Source: Artemisia argyi
Taxonomy: Eukaryota > Streptophyta > Magnoliopsida > Asterales > Asteraceae
Reading direction: 5' to 3'
Assembly: GCA_030686995.1 (NCBI GenBank)
Contig: CM060692.1
Coordinates: 14,365,465 to 14,429,464, forward strand
DNA: 64,000 bases
Shown here: positions 12,501-23,073 of the stretch, in pieces
How positions within the stretch are numbered: position 1 is the stretch's first letter
How the letters are laid out: every line of letters begins with the position of its first letter
Program-made: the position numbers and the translations under genes
Notes under the pieces: generated by a model
Told to the model about the DNA's origin: nothing
What the model saw: the letters and a program-made list of their open reading frames with translations, nothing else
Database searches by the model: none

Positions 12501-12871
12501 TGTTTCCAAGGGTGGAGTTAAACTTGTTTGGTATTACTTTAATATGGAGTACTTAATCTTCAGCCCGTAGAGAACCTATTTCCCTGATGTTTCAAAGAAT
12601 ATTTTAGTATTACTTTAATATGGAGGTGGAAAAATGGCATAAAGTTGTGGAATTTTTGGTACAGATAAAAAAGGGGTCTTTTAGGCTGACCCTCAAAACA
12701 CGTCTTTTACAAAAAACTTATTACTATATCTTTTCTTAGTTAGTGTGTCATAAATCAACTACAGTATTAAATAATTTATTACAATAATAAATGAATTTTC
12801 GGATAAACCGGTTTAAGATATACGAGTACTATATTGTATTCACGAATCCACGTTGTGTTAGTTATTCACAG

Positions 12872-13711
12872 ATCAGGTTTTTGCACGACCCCACAAAAGA
12901 CACAGGGTTTGTTGGATGTGCATTAAGTAGCAACATTGTGCCGGGACTTAATAAAGATTTCCTAATTTCACTGGATGATCGGTTTCTTTACTTTGTGAAC
13001 TGGCTACATGGGGATATTAGACAATATAATATCGAGGACCCTTCCTGTTTTGTTTGGTCAAGTATTTGTCGGTGGGTTGTTTCAGAAAGGAAGCCCGGTA
13101 GTTGCTGAGAACGATTATGGTACTACTTACCTGGTTGATGTTCCTGAAGTTAAGGTATGTCTTTTTTGTAGTTACACAAATCTTATGCTGCAAGGGTCAC
13201 ACATATATGAGTTATTATGTTTGAAGGTATGCTTTCAAAGTAAATCTAAAGGGGGTGTTTGGATTTGCGTTTTGGGACTAACTGTTGCTGTAATGAGTTG
13301 TCAAACCACGCTATCACATCCAAATACTATCTTATACACCGCATATTAATAACACCTAGAAATCTAATTCACATTGCATATAACTTGTGCATCGTTTAAA
13401 CTCTTTATGACTGTTGCGTTTAGGGACACCAATTGCTAGGAGGACCACAAATGATTCAGCTAAGCTTAGACGGGAAACGTCTATACGTAACAAACTCGCT
13501 ATTTAGCAAATGGGACAAGAAGTTCTATCCTGAAGTTGTGGAAAAAGGGTCTCACATGCTGCAGATTGATGTCAACACTGAGAAAGGTGGACTTGCTATA
13601 AACCCAAATTTCTATGTTGACTTTGGAGTGGAACCAGATGGTCCTTGTTTGGCTCATGAAATGACATACCCCGGTGGTGCTGCACTTCAGATATATGGAT
13701 TTAAACCGTAA
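12872..13711 (+). pseudogene. SBP1: Selenium-binding protein pseudogene (3' exons)
   Basis: This is a paralogue of the 3' half of SBP1. The block 12872-13154 fuses the exon [20 protein letters not shown] directly to [13 protein letters not shown]. That removes the end of exon 5, intron 5 and the start of exon 6, including the conserved [11 protein letters not shown] short deletion after YNIEDP (CCCTTCCTG against CCCTAAGAGTCCTG) shifts the frame. The last exon, 13424-13711, is open but has lost one base in the [11 protein letters not shown] tail, so the end reads [13 protein letters not shown]. The splice sites are otherwise kept. No 5' exons precede it, because the duplication begins in an intron. 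Confidence 0.92.
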
Positions 13712-13947
13712 ATCTGATCACATGAACAGACTTTACTCGTGTTTTACATGATTTACATATTTTAGATACATGGAATTGTGAATTGTGTACTTTTAACTTG
13801 AAATAAAGGTTCCCTATTTAGTTTTATTCTCCTTGATGAATATGCATGAACAGACTAGCATATCTTTCTTCCCACCCATATATGAGTTTTAAAGTTTGTA
13901 TGTGACCCGAATGGTTTTACGACCTGCTCTGGAATTGTGGACCACAA

Positions 13948-14344
13948 AAAGATGTGAATTGTGATAATCTTTGCACAGGTCTAATCTTCAGGTTTCCAGG
14001 ATCATCATTAATCAAACAAGCATCATGTATGAACAATCATCAAGAATAATATATGAACAAGAGAGTGGGTTTGAACCCTTGAATAAACTGATATATAATG
14101 AAACGTGGGTTAACATTTGTTTACAGGATCCTATTCTATATATACTGAATGAAACGATGTGTATGAAGCAACACAACGTTTCTAAACCTACTGACTCTAA
14201 CCGACACAACCCTAAAACTAAATAACTGCCTAACTGTCAAACTTATGGGCTTGTTTGGGTTAATAAGGTTCGACCCATAAGCAGACTTGACAATTCGACC
14301 AAAATACAAATTATAACATACAAATTAAAATACTAACTAAAAGT
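13948..14344. other. Insertion relative to unit 1, unclassified part
   Basis: Unit 1 reads straight from GAATTGTGGATCACAA to GTGAAATGTTTATGG. In unit 2 the two halves are separated by about 650 bases. This first part has no recognisable coding sequence or terminal repeats. The rest of the insertion is the SINE that follows. Confidence 0.5.
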
Positions 14345-14603
14345 CTTAAAACTTAAACACATAAACATTTGAACTAACAACATTAAAGGCTAACAAATTG
14401 GCGGGAACACCATGATCCCAGGTGCCTTTTGGTTGGCACCAGCCATTGTCCACCCCACAAGGAATAGCTTCGGCAACTCTGGGGCACCAACTGGAGTGAG
14501 CACAAGCCAAGACTCGAACCCGTGAACTTTTATCCACAAAATATGTCCAGTGGGCCCATGATGTTTTCGGAGGTGGGTACCAACTGAGCTAAAGCCCTTT
14601 GGT
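14345..14603 (-). mobile_element. tRNA-derived SINE
   Basis: On the minus strand the 5' end carries a pol III A box (TTTAGCTCAGTTGGTAC, about 14582-14598) and a B box (GGGTTCGAGTCTTG, about 14512-14525) at tRNA-like spacing. They are followed by an unrelated body of about 170 bases. There is no CCA end and no tRNA cloverleaf downstream of the B box, so this is a SINE and not a tRNA gene. Exact ends are uncertain. Confidence 0.75.
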
Positions 14604-15337
14604 CTGACTGAAATGTTTATGGTATAACTAGACGAAAAGGCTGCTAGGTCCGAAGACTTGACCCCTTGGTATTATGGAAATTTCTCTTGTATAGGACCTG
14701 AACTAAGTTTTAACAAGTTCTACACCCACATACGATAGAGTTTTACGGGTATAAATATTTTAGAGAGAGTTCTATGTCTGTAATTATCTATGGACATGAA
14801 ATGACCCCAAATCGACCAAACCAGTTTAATGTTTAATTCCACGTGTTTTGTGTTTGTATGCTTATCGGTTTTCCTTTAGGTCATTACGAGAATTTCCCTT
14901 GATCATACATATAACATATAAACTTAACAACAAAGTTGCAGATAAATTATAGATGACCATAATTTATCAAATCTACGTCCTACAAATTGCTCCTTCAGCG
15001 ACATACAAAGAAAATTATGATAAATTAAAGTGCATAACAAAAGTGAGAACCACAATCTTGTGAATAAAATGCGTCTAAAGAGGCTAAAATGAGTTTGGCT
15101 GAAAGATATCTATCGTGCTAGAGGTATCATCATCAGCTTGAAGAGCTTGAGGTAGGCTCATATGGCGGCGATAATAAGTGTTTTCTTGTTCTTGTCGTAA
15201 GGGTTTCCATTGTTCAAAAAGAGGACGCAATACGTTAACAACATAACCCATGTAAGGTATATGAAACGGCTCACGTGTAGTGCAGTGTTTTGCCAGTTCA
15301 GCCACCTTGAAGATGCTTTCAAGTGTTTCGTTATCAT

Positions 15338-15672
15338 TATTATATTATTCACAGGTCTTCAAAATAGATAATTCCAGGATCGTATTTGCACAAGATTGAC
15401 AAGAGAAATGATTCATTTATTAATCAATATAAAAGTGGGTTACATTGTTACAAAGAGACACACTATTACAGATTACATATTCTGAAGTATATATAGACAC
15501 CGAATGGGTATGACACAATGTTTGTGTCTGTTCGAACAGGTGTGTTCCAAGCGACACAACCCTTCACCAAATTACAGAAATTAACTAACTTAACTAACTA
15601 GCGGTTACTAACTTTTTAATTTACAAATTCAGTCCTTTACTTTCAAGATTTATGCAATTACAAGGTCCAACA
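15338..15672 (-). repeat. 3' LTR of the small LTR element
   Basis: Direct copy of 22747-23073 with about 10 small differences. It adjoins the polypurine tract at 15673-15687. The differences between the LTRs indicate an older insertion than the two copia elements of this window. Confidence 0.9.
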
Positions 15673-16644
15673 TTTTCCCCCCTAATTGCTTAAATCTTGT
15701 TCTTCGAATCTTCATCTTCTCCGCGTCTCTTTCTTTCTTTCTTCCTGTCTCATCAACATGTTGTTGTTCGATGTTTACTTCTTGTCACGTTGTCATTCTC
15801 TTTGTTTTGTGTCGACTTGGTACTAGGCGTGTGTGTGCTAGACCCTTCTTTGTCTCGGCTTCTTTCTCCAAAAACACCCTAAGTGTTGTTTGGCCACAAT
15901 CAAACTTCGTTTTTGTTGTTGTTTCCGTTCCAAGTTCTTCACAAAATTCCTTCTCTCACAAATACTCCTCGGTATTTCCAGAAGCAAGTCGTTTGCTTCT
16001 TCCTTTTCGCCAATACCCCATGGTATTGCTTCAACGTCTAAACAAATGAGAGTTTTTGTTTGTCGTTCTGCTATTGCTTGTCCCTTTCCAACGTTGTACC
16101 ACAATACTCCTCCATACCATATCTTCAACAACTCCTAATACCCGTCGGTATTCTTCTTACAAAATCAAGTGATCAGCCTGTTTTGTTCTTGTTGTTGTTC
16201 CGTATTGCTCTAAACGTCTCTCCGAACAATCCTTGATTGTTTTGTTGTCTCGGTATACCCTATCATATCCACAAGCAACGCCTTTTTCCTTCTATGTGTA
16301 TCTTGTTATTTTATACACAAAGTTTCTTCTTGACGTCCGTCTTCTTCTTGTTGCGTTGTAAAGCAACAGGCCTCCTCTTCCTTGTTGTCGTGTGCAAGAC
16401 ACCAACAAAGGTATCTAACAATTGTTCTTCTAAGTTTTCTCCCACCAATACGTTTGGTGTCCACGCTCGCTTCCTTTTGTTGGTTATCAAAACTTATCAA
16501 AACTTGCCGCTTCCACAAAAGTTTCCTTCTTGTTTTGTTGTCGCGAATGATCACAACAAAACTCCACCAATTCGTTTGGTGTTCATGTCCGTTGGTTATG
16601 ATTGTGCACTATCTTCCCCAACATCCTTGGTGTCTCTTCCCTTC
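15673..16644 (-). other. Interior of small LTR element, non-coding
   Basis: Pyrimidine-rich on the plus strand, with many TTGTTGTT and CTTCTT runs. Short open frames exist, but their composition is repetitive and matches no retroelement protein. I see no gene. Confidence 0.6.
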
Positions 16645-17256
16645 TGTTGGAAAATTTAGAGCACTTGAGGGATTAATTCACACCTGGTAATGGGTTTAGA
16701 GGTACGGAGTGTACACCCATTTGGTCACTAAATCCCCTGACTCAATAGTGGTTATACTAGTATGAATCTGTTTCTGCTAGTAGAATCTGTTTCTACTGAT
16801 TTGATTATGCTGATGAGGGATTCTGCTGATGGATTCTGCTAGTAGAATCTGCTGCTAGAATGATTCTGCTGACGGCATCAATTTATTATGCTGCTCGTTT
16901 TTAACCACTGATTCCTACTATTATGGAAAGTATTATGTTATAATTAATGAGCCGTTAATTATACATAATTCCATGGGCTAGGTTTGAGTATTCTCTATTA
17001 TAAATAGAGGTCATAATACATCTGCATGGAGATACGAAATCACAAAACCCTAAACACTTGAATACACATCTGGTTCTTGGTTTGTGCCTAAACAAGAACA
17101 TCACTTGGTCTTATCCCAAAGAGATATTCGTGTAACCCATGCATAGGGTCGAATAGTTTCTATTGGAAAGTGATAACACGATTTCAAGTGAATATCCGGT
17201 ACTCATTGATTATCTTTACCCTAATCTGGGAACTTGTTAACACTTTTTAACCAACA
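16645..17256 (+). repeat. 5' LTR of copia-1
   Basis: 612 bases. Holds the TATA box at 16999-17006, short CTGCTGATGG-type repeats in the upstream half (about 16768-16880), and a small hairpin AATAG-TTT-CTATT at 17152-17164 in the transcribed part. Confidence 0.93.
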
Positions 17257-17272
17257 ATCAATAGAAACTATT
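17257..17272 (+). other. Atypical primer-binding site of copia-1
   Basis: Bases directly after the 5' LTR, in the position of the primer-binding site. They lack the usual TGGTATCAGAGC. Instead CAATAGAAACTATT (17259-17272) is the exact reverse complement of AATAGTTTCTATTG at 17152-17165 inside the LTR, and of the same 14-mer in the 3' LTR (22579-22592). Function as a primer site is inferred from position only. Confidence 0.4.
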
Positions 17273-17283
17273 AGTGATAATCA

Positions 17284-20200
17284 ATGGCTGCTGCTATGAG
17301 ACAAATGGCTGCTAACTTTTCCAAGTTGGAAAAGTTTGAAGGTGTTGATTTCAGAAGATGGCAAAAGAAGATGCACTTCTTGTTGTCAAGTATGAATGTG
17401 GTTTAGGTTCTGACAACTGAGATTCCAAAAGATTTTGGAGATGATGCTACTATGGATCAGATGAGGGCAAGAAGCAAGTGGGAGAATGATGATTATGTTT
17501 GCAGAGGTTTAATTCTCAATGGTATGTCTAATTCTCTATTTGATATTTATCAGAATGTTGAAACTTCTCAAGAACTATGGGATTCCTTGGAAGCCAAATA
17601 TATGGCTGAGGATGCATCAAGTAAGAAGTTCCTTGTAAGTAATTTTAATAATTACAAAATGGTTGATTCTAGACCTGTCATGGAACAATACAATGAACTT
17701 CTTAGTATACTTCGTTGATTCACACAATACAAGATGAACATGGATGAGGCTATTTCAGTCTCTTGTATCATTGATAAATTACCTCCTTCTTGGAAAGATT
17801 TCAAGCATATGCTGAAACATAAAAAGGAGGAGTTAACTCTTGTTGAGTTGGGCAGTCACTTGCGCATTGAGGATTCACTCAAAGCACAAGACATTGACAA
17901 GCCAAAGAGTAGCAATGTTACTGGTCCATCAGTTGTCAATATGGTGGAGCATAACAACTCCTCCAGGAACAATGACAACAAGGGCAAGGGTAAGCATCAA
18001 GATAACACCAAATCTGATCTTAACAAGAAACCTAAGGTGACTTGTTGGAAGTGTGGGAAACCTGGACACTTCAGGAAGGATTGTAAAGGTGTAAAGATTG
18101 GCAATAAAACCAATGGATCAGGCATAAGTGGAGGGAATGGTAATACCAATTCTCTGAAAGGTCAGAATATATTTAATAAGTCTTTTAAGATTTATTATAT
18201 TACATATATATCTTAAATTTACTTTGTGCAGGATGATGATGTTGCGTGGTGGGTTGACTCTGGAGCAACAATTCATGTGTGTAAAGATAGAAGCTGGTTC
18301 AAGACCTATGAGTCAATGAATGATGGTTCTATTCTTCATATGGGAAACGAGTCAACTGCCCTGGTGCATGGAAAAGGATGTGTTGATTTGAAATTTAGTT
18401 ATGGAAAGATTGTTTCTTTGTTTAATGTTTTACATGTTCCTGATATTAGAAAGAATTTAGTTTCTAGTAGTGTTTTGAATAATTGTGGTTATAAACAAGT
18501 TATTGAATCTGATAAGTTTGTTTTGTCTAAAAATGGTGTGTTTATTGGTTTTGGTTATTTGTGTAATCAAATGTTCAGACTTAATATTGTTCATGATAAT
18601 ATTGATTCTGCTTTTATATCTACATCTAAACTTTATGATTCAAACCTATGGCATGCAAGACTTGGCCATGTACATTTTAAAAGAATACAAGATATGTCCA
18701 AGGATGGGTTAATACCAGCTTTTGATATGAACACTGAAAAGTGTAAAACTTGTATTTTGAACAAGATAACTAAGAAACCTTTTCAAGGAGTAAAACGTGA
18801 AACTAAAGTTTTGGAGTTAATTCACAGTGACCTATGTGATCTTCATGCTACTCCCTCTTTGGGGAATAAGAAATACTTTGTGACTTTTATTGATGATGCT
18901 TCTAGGTTTTGTCATGTTTATTTATTACATTCTAAAGATGAAGCATTAGATAAATTTAAAGTATTTAAAACTGAAGTTGAATTGCAACAAAGTTCCCTGA
19001 TCAAAAGATTAAGGACTGATAGGGGAGGTGAGTACATGGATACTCTGTATTTTTAGTCTGTTGGTATAATCCATGAAACAACTGCTCCCTATACTCCTCA
19101 GCAAAATGGTATTTCTGAAAGGAAAAACAGGGTGCTGAAGGAGATGGTTAATTCCATGTTGTCCTATTCAGGGCTGAGTCAAGGGTTCTGGGGTGAAGCT
19201 ATGTTAACAGCTTGCTATTTATTAAATAGGGTTCCTAATAAAAAGAAAAAAGTTACCCCTTATGAACTTTGGACTAAAAAGAAACCTAACCTTAATTATC
19301 TTAGGATATGGGGTTGTAGGGCTGTTGTAAGACTCCCTGATCCAAAGCAAAAAACTTTGGGAGAAAGAGGCATTGAATGCATCTTTGTTGGATATGCTGA
19401 GCATTCCAAGGCATATAGGTTTTATGTTATAGAACCTAATGAGTCTGTTTCAATTAACTCAATAATTGAATCAAGGGATGCACTCTTTGATGAGAACAGA
19501 TTCTCATCTATCCCTAGTCCAAGTCAAAGGATTCCAAATGGAACCAATGACAATGGTGTTTCAGAAGTATCTGATGAGGTTCCTGCTGAGGTTGTGGAAA
19601 AACAACCTGAACCTGAGCTCAGAAGGAGCAATAGGGTGAGGACTCCAAAATCATTTGGACCTGAGTTTCAATTATACTTAATTGAAGGTACAAGGAGTGA
19701 GGTCTCTGACCAATACTCCTATTGCTTCATTGTGGAGGATGATCCCAAAATATTTGAAGAAGCAATGAAGTCCCAGGATGTTACTTTCTGGAAAGAAGCA
19801 ATAAATGATGAGATGGACTCCATTATGGGCAATAACACTTATGTGTTGACTGATCTACCACCTGGTTGCAAACCTCTAGGTTGCAAATGGATTTTCAAAA
19901 AGGAAATGAAGGTAGATGGAACTGTTGAAAAGTTCAAGGCAAGATTAGTTATTCAAGGCTTTAAACAAAAGTTAGGAATAGACTACTTTGATACTTATGC
20001 TCCAGTGGCACGTATCAGTACCATACGATTGCTAATTGCTTTGGCATCAATTCACAATCTGATTATTCATCGGATGGATGTGAAGACAGCTTTCTTGAAT
20101 GGTGATTTAGATGAGAAGGTTTACATGAACCAACCTCAGGGCTTCATCATGCCTGGCAATGAAAACAAGGTGTGTAAACTGATTAAGTCTCTTTATGGAC

Positions 20201-21282
20201 TAAAACAGGCACCTAAGCAATGCCATCAAAAGTTTGATGAAGTGGTTTTGTCTAGTGGTTATTTACTTAATCAAGCTGACAAATGTGTATATAGCAAATT
20301 TGATGAATCTGGTAAAAGAGTCATCATTTGTCTATATGTTGATGACATGTTGATCTTTGGCACTGACCAAAATCAAGTTGATCTTACAAAAGAATTTTTG
20401 TCATCAAAGTTTTCCATGAAGGATATGGGGGAGGCTGATGTTATCCTTGGTATTAGGATTAAACATGAAAGTAACAAAATTTCTATCTCTCAGTCTCATT
20501 ACATTGAGAAGGTGTTAAGGAAATTTAATTACTTTGATTGTACTCCAGTGAGTACTTCTATGGATACAAGTGAGAAGCTAATGCCTAATACTGGCAAAGC
20601 TGTATCTCAACTTGAGTATTCTAGGGTGATTGGCTGCTTGATGTATGCCATGACTTGTACAAGACCTGACATTGCTTTTGCTGTGGGTAAACTGAGCAGG
20701 TATACTAGTAATCCTAGTGCTCATCATTGGCAAGCAATTCAGAGGGTCTTTAAGTATTTGAAGAGAACTATGGATTATAGTCTCTCATATACTGGTTATC
20801 CTTCAGTATTAGAAGGATACACTGATGCAAGTTGGATCAGTAACACTGAAGACAATTCGTCTACTAGTGGCTGGGTATTCCTACTTGGTGGAGGTGCAAT
20901 TTCTTGGGCATCCAAGAAACAAACTTGCATTACCAGTTCAACCATGGAATCTGAATTTGTGGCTTTAGCTGCTGCTGGCAAAGAAGCTGAATGGTTGAAA
21001 AACTTGCTTCTTGAGATTCCATTGTGGCCTAAACCTATAGCACTTATTTCTATCCGTTGTGATAGTGCTGCTACATTGGCAAAGGCTTATAGCCAGATGT
21101 ACAATGGGAAGTCTAGACACTTAGGTGTTAGGCATAGCATGATTCGTGAGCTTATCATGAATGGGGTGATATCTATAGAGTTTGTTAAATCTCAACAAAA
21201 CTTAGCTGATCACTTGACGAAGGGTTTGGCTAGAGACTTGGTTTTGAAGTCTGCTAAAGGGATGGGTTTAAGTCCAACTTAG
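17284..21282 (+). pseudogene. Copia-1 Gag-Pol polyprotein with four nonsense codons
   Basis: One continuous frame of 1,333 codons, interrupted only by in-frame stops at 17404, 17716, 18214 and 19054; there is no frameshift. Order: Gag with zinc knuckle CWKCGKPGHFRKDC (about 18043-18084); protease WWVDSGATIHVC (18247); GAG-pre-integrase LWHARLGHVHFKRI and CKTC; integrase core with HSDLCD, TFIDDASRF, RTDRGGEYMD and QQNGISERKN; reverse transcriptase from FWKEAINDEMDS through MDVKTAFLNGDLDE and LYVDDM; RNase H with YTDASWISNTEDNSS and TMESEFVALAA; end LADHLTKGLARDLVLKSAKG. One conserved Trp in the reverse transcriptase (QAPKQWHQ-type) is Cys here. The stop at 18214 lies between the zinc knuckle and the protease; its context suggests a mutated GAA rather than a programmed stop. 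Confidence 0.95.
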
Positions 21283-21813
21283 TCACTGAATGCAAGGATA
21301 CCCAACTCCCTTCTAAGGAAACTTGGAAGCTGAGTTCAATGTGAAAAGCTGATCATTTAGTGGACTGAAGCACATGTATCACAAACATCCCAAGGTTGTC
21401 CTTGTTACCTGCTGGAAAGGAGGATGAAGTCATAACTTCTTAATGGTTAATTTTCTTTGAAAAAGTGCTAAGCAGAAGCATGAATTAAAGAGGAACAACC
21501 TATGTGAATGTTGAAGTTTTGCCGCTTCAGGAAGCTTTGGACTTTTAGCTTTTACAACATTTATGAATTGGATATGGACACATGGCTTGTATAGTGTCAG
21601 GAGTATTTTAGTGTTTGAAAACTTGTGTGTATCTATCATCAGGTATTCAAATGGGTTGAAGGGTTCAATTCTTAGAACACCCTGATTCTCGAATATTTGA
21701 AAGTATATGTACTAATGTGGAAATTCAATCCTCAGGATATTTTCATTTATGCACTTGTTTTGTTTTGTGTTTAATTATTCATGCAAAGGAAGTGAACTAA
21801 ATTTGGGGAGGAT
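21283..21813 (+). other. Copia-1 3' non-coding region and polypurine tract
   Basis: Lies between the pol stop and the 3' LTR and has no open frame of note. It ends with AACTAAATTTGGGGAGGAT, whose purine run at 21802-21813 primes plus-strand synthesis in this family. Confidence 0.8.
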
Positions 21814-22670
21814 TGTTGGAAAATTTAGAGCACTTGAGGGATTAATTCACACCTAGTAATGGGTTTGGAGGTACGGAGTGTACACCCATTTGGTCACTGA
21901 ATCCCCTGACTCAATAGTGGTTATACTAGTATGAATCTGAATCTGCTAGTAGAATCTGTTTCTGCTGATTTGATTCTGGTGATGAAGGATTCTGCTGATG
22001 GATTCTGCTAGTAGAATCTGCTGCTAGAATGGTTCTGCTGACGGCATCAGTTTATTCTGCTGCTCGTTTTTAACCACTGATTCCTACTATTATGGAAAGT
22101 ATTATGTTACTACCTCCGTCCCAAATTTATTGTCCCCTATTGATTTTTTCGGTCTTTACTTATCAACTTTGACCTTAAATATTTTTGTTTATATTACATA
22201 ATACTTGATACAAAATATATGAACGGATTGAGTTTAAAATGTATTTTCATTTGGTATAATTTTTATCAAAAATTGTATAACACAAACAAAAATATTTATA
22301 GTCAAAGTTGAGAAAGAAAGACCGAAAAAGTCAATAGGGGACAATAAATTTGGGACGGAGGGAGTATAATTAATGGGCCATTAATTATACATAATTCCAT
22401 GGGCTAGGTTTGAGTATTCTCTATTATAAATAGAGGTCATAATACATCTGCATGGAGATACGAAATCACAAAACCCTAAACTCTTGAATACGCATCTGGT
22501 TCTTGGTTTGTGCCTAAAACAAGAACACCACTTGGTCTTATCCCATAGAGATATTCGTGTAACCCAGGCATAGGATCGAATAGTTTCTATTGGAAAGTGA
22601 TAACACTATCCGGTACTCATTGATTATCTTTACCTTAATCTGGGAACTTGTTAACACTTTTTAACCAACA
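21814..22670 (+). repeat. 3' LTR of copia-1, enlarged by a MITE
   Basis: 857 bases against 612 in the 5' LTR. The excess is the MITE at 22110-22364 with its TA duplication. A deletion of about 13 bases near 22606 and several point differences separate it from the 5' LTR. Confidence 0.93.
22110..22364. mobile_element. Stowaway-type (Tc1/mariner) MITE, 255 bp
   Basis: Terminal inverted repeats CTACCTCCGTCCCAAATTTA and its near complement ending GGGACGGAGGGAG, flanked by TA (22108-22109, 22365-22366). The 5' LTR of copia-1 shows the empty site (ATGTTATAATTAATG). It inserted after the copia element, so it is the youngest layer of the nest: TMK pseudogene, small LTR element, copia-1, MITE. Confidence 0.95.
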
Positions 22671-22746
22671 CCTTCTAACTTTTTGATCTTCTTGATCATA
22701 ACTTGAATCACTTCTTGCAATCTTGGAACCATCGGCTCTGATGCCA

Positions 22747-23073
22747 TATTATATTATTCACATGTCTTCATAATAGAAGGATCGTATTTGCACAAGATTG
22801 ACAAGAGAAATGATTCATTTATTAATCAATATAACAGTGAGTTACATTTTTACAAAGAGACACACTATTACACATTAAATATTCTAAACTATATATAGAC
22901 ACCGAATGGGTATGACCCAATGTTTGTGTCTATTCGAACAGGTGTGTTCCAAGCGACACAACCCTTCACCAAATTACAAAATTAACTAACTTAACTAACT
23001 AGCGGTTACTAACTTTCTAATTTACAAGTTCAGTCCTTTACTTTCAAGATTTATGCAATTACAAGGTCTAACA
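22747..23073 (-). repeat. 5' LTR of the small LTR element
   Basis: Counterpart of 15338-15672. The primer-binding site TGGCATCAGAGCC follows on the minus strand (22734-22746), and the target duplication ATCAT follows on the plus strand. Confidence 0.9.

Larger units (their letters stand above)
7441..12606 (+). repeat. Tandem segmental duplication, unit 1 (SBP1 tail + TMK kinase)
   Basis: From about 7441 (ATATGGAGGCGGAAAAATGG in an SBP1 intron) to just upstream of the TMK start codon, the sequence is repeated from 12607 onward. Gene order and orientation are identical in both units. The breakpoint falls about 100 bases upstream of the TMK start codon. Unit 1 keeps working genes; unit 2 is decayed. 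Confidence 0.85.
16645..22670 (+). mobile_element. Full-length Ty1/copia retrotransposon (copia-1)
   Basis: LTRs at 16645-17256 and 21814-22670, both TGTTGG...CCAACA, with perfect target duplication CCTTC (16640-16644, 22671-22675). A TATA box (TATAAATA) lies at 16999-17006. The polypurine tract TTTGGGGAGGAT abuts the 3' LTR at 21802-21813. The 3' LTR is longer because it contains a 255-base MITE. The gag-pol frame runs 17284-21282 with four nonsense codons. The site where a tRNA primer should pair (17257-17272) does not resemble initiator tRNA-Met; see the findings. The element is inserted in the opposite orientation within a smaller LTR element. Confidence 0.96.
15338..23073 (-). mobile_element. 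Small non-autonomous LTR retrotransposon (TRIM/LARD-like), host of a nested copia
   Basis: 3' LTR 15338-15672 (335 bases) and 5' LTR 22747-23073 (327 bases). On the minus strand they start TGTTAGACC or TGTTGGACC and end GTGAATAATATAATA. Target duplication ATCAT at 15333-15337 and 23074-23078. Next to the 5' LTR is a primer-binding site TGGCATCAGAGCC (like initiator-tRNA-Met TGGTATCAGAGC). Next to the 3' LTR is a polypurine tract (TTAGGGGGGAAAA). Without the nested copia the interior is only about 1.05 kb, rich in AAGAAG/AACAAC on this strand and without gag or pol, so the element depended on others for movement. It inserted into the second exon of the TMK pseudogene. Confidence 0.9.

Noticed and set aside
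14512..14598. tRNA-like A and B boxes, possible tRNA gene
   Set aside because: Sequence after the B box does not form an acceptor stem and there is a 170-base unrelated tail; it is a SINE.
15697..16690. Several overlapping open frames of 60-140 codons on both strands
   Set aside because: Pyrimidine-rich non-coding interior of a small LTR element; Phe/Leu/Ser-rich or Lys/Glu-rich translations without homology.
18161..18231. Programmed stop or readthrough between Gag and Pol in copia-1
   Set aside because: Three other nonsense codons lie in the same frame, and the flanking residues read as a continuous conserved junction, so a simple mutation is more likely.
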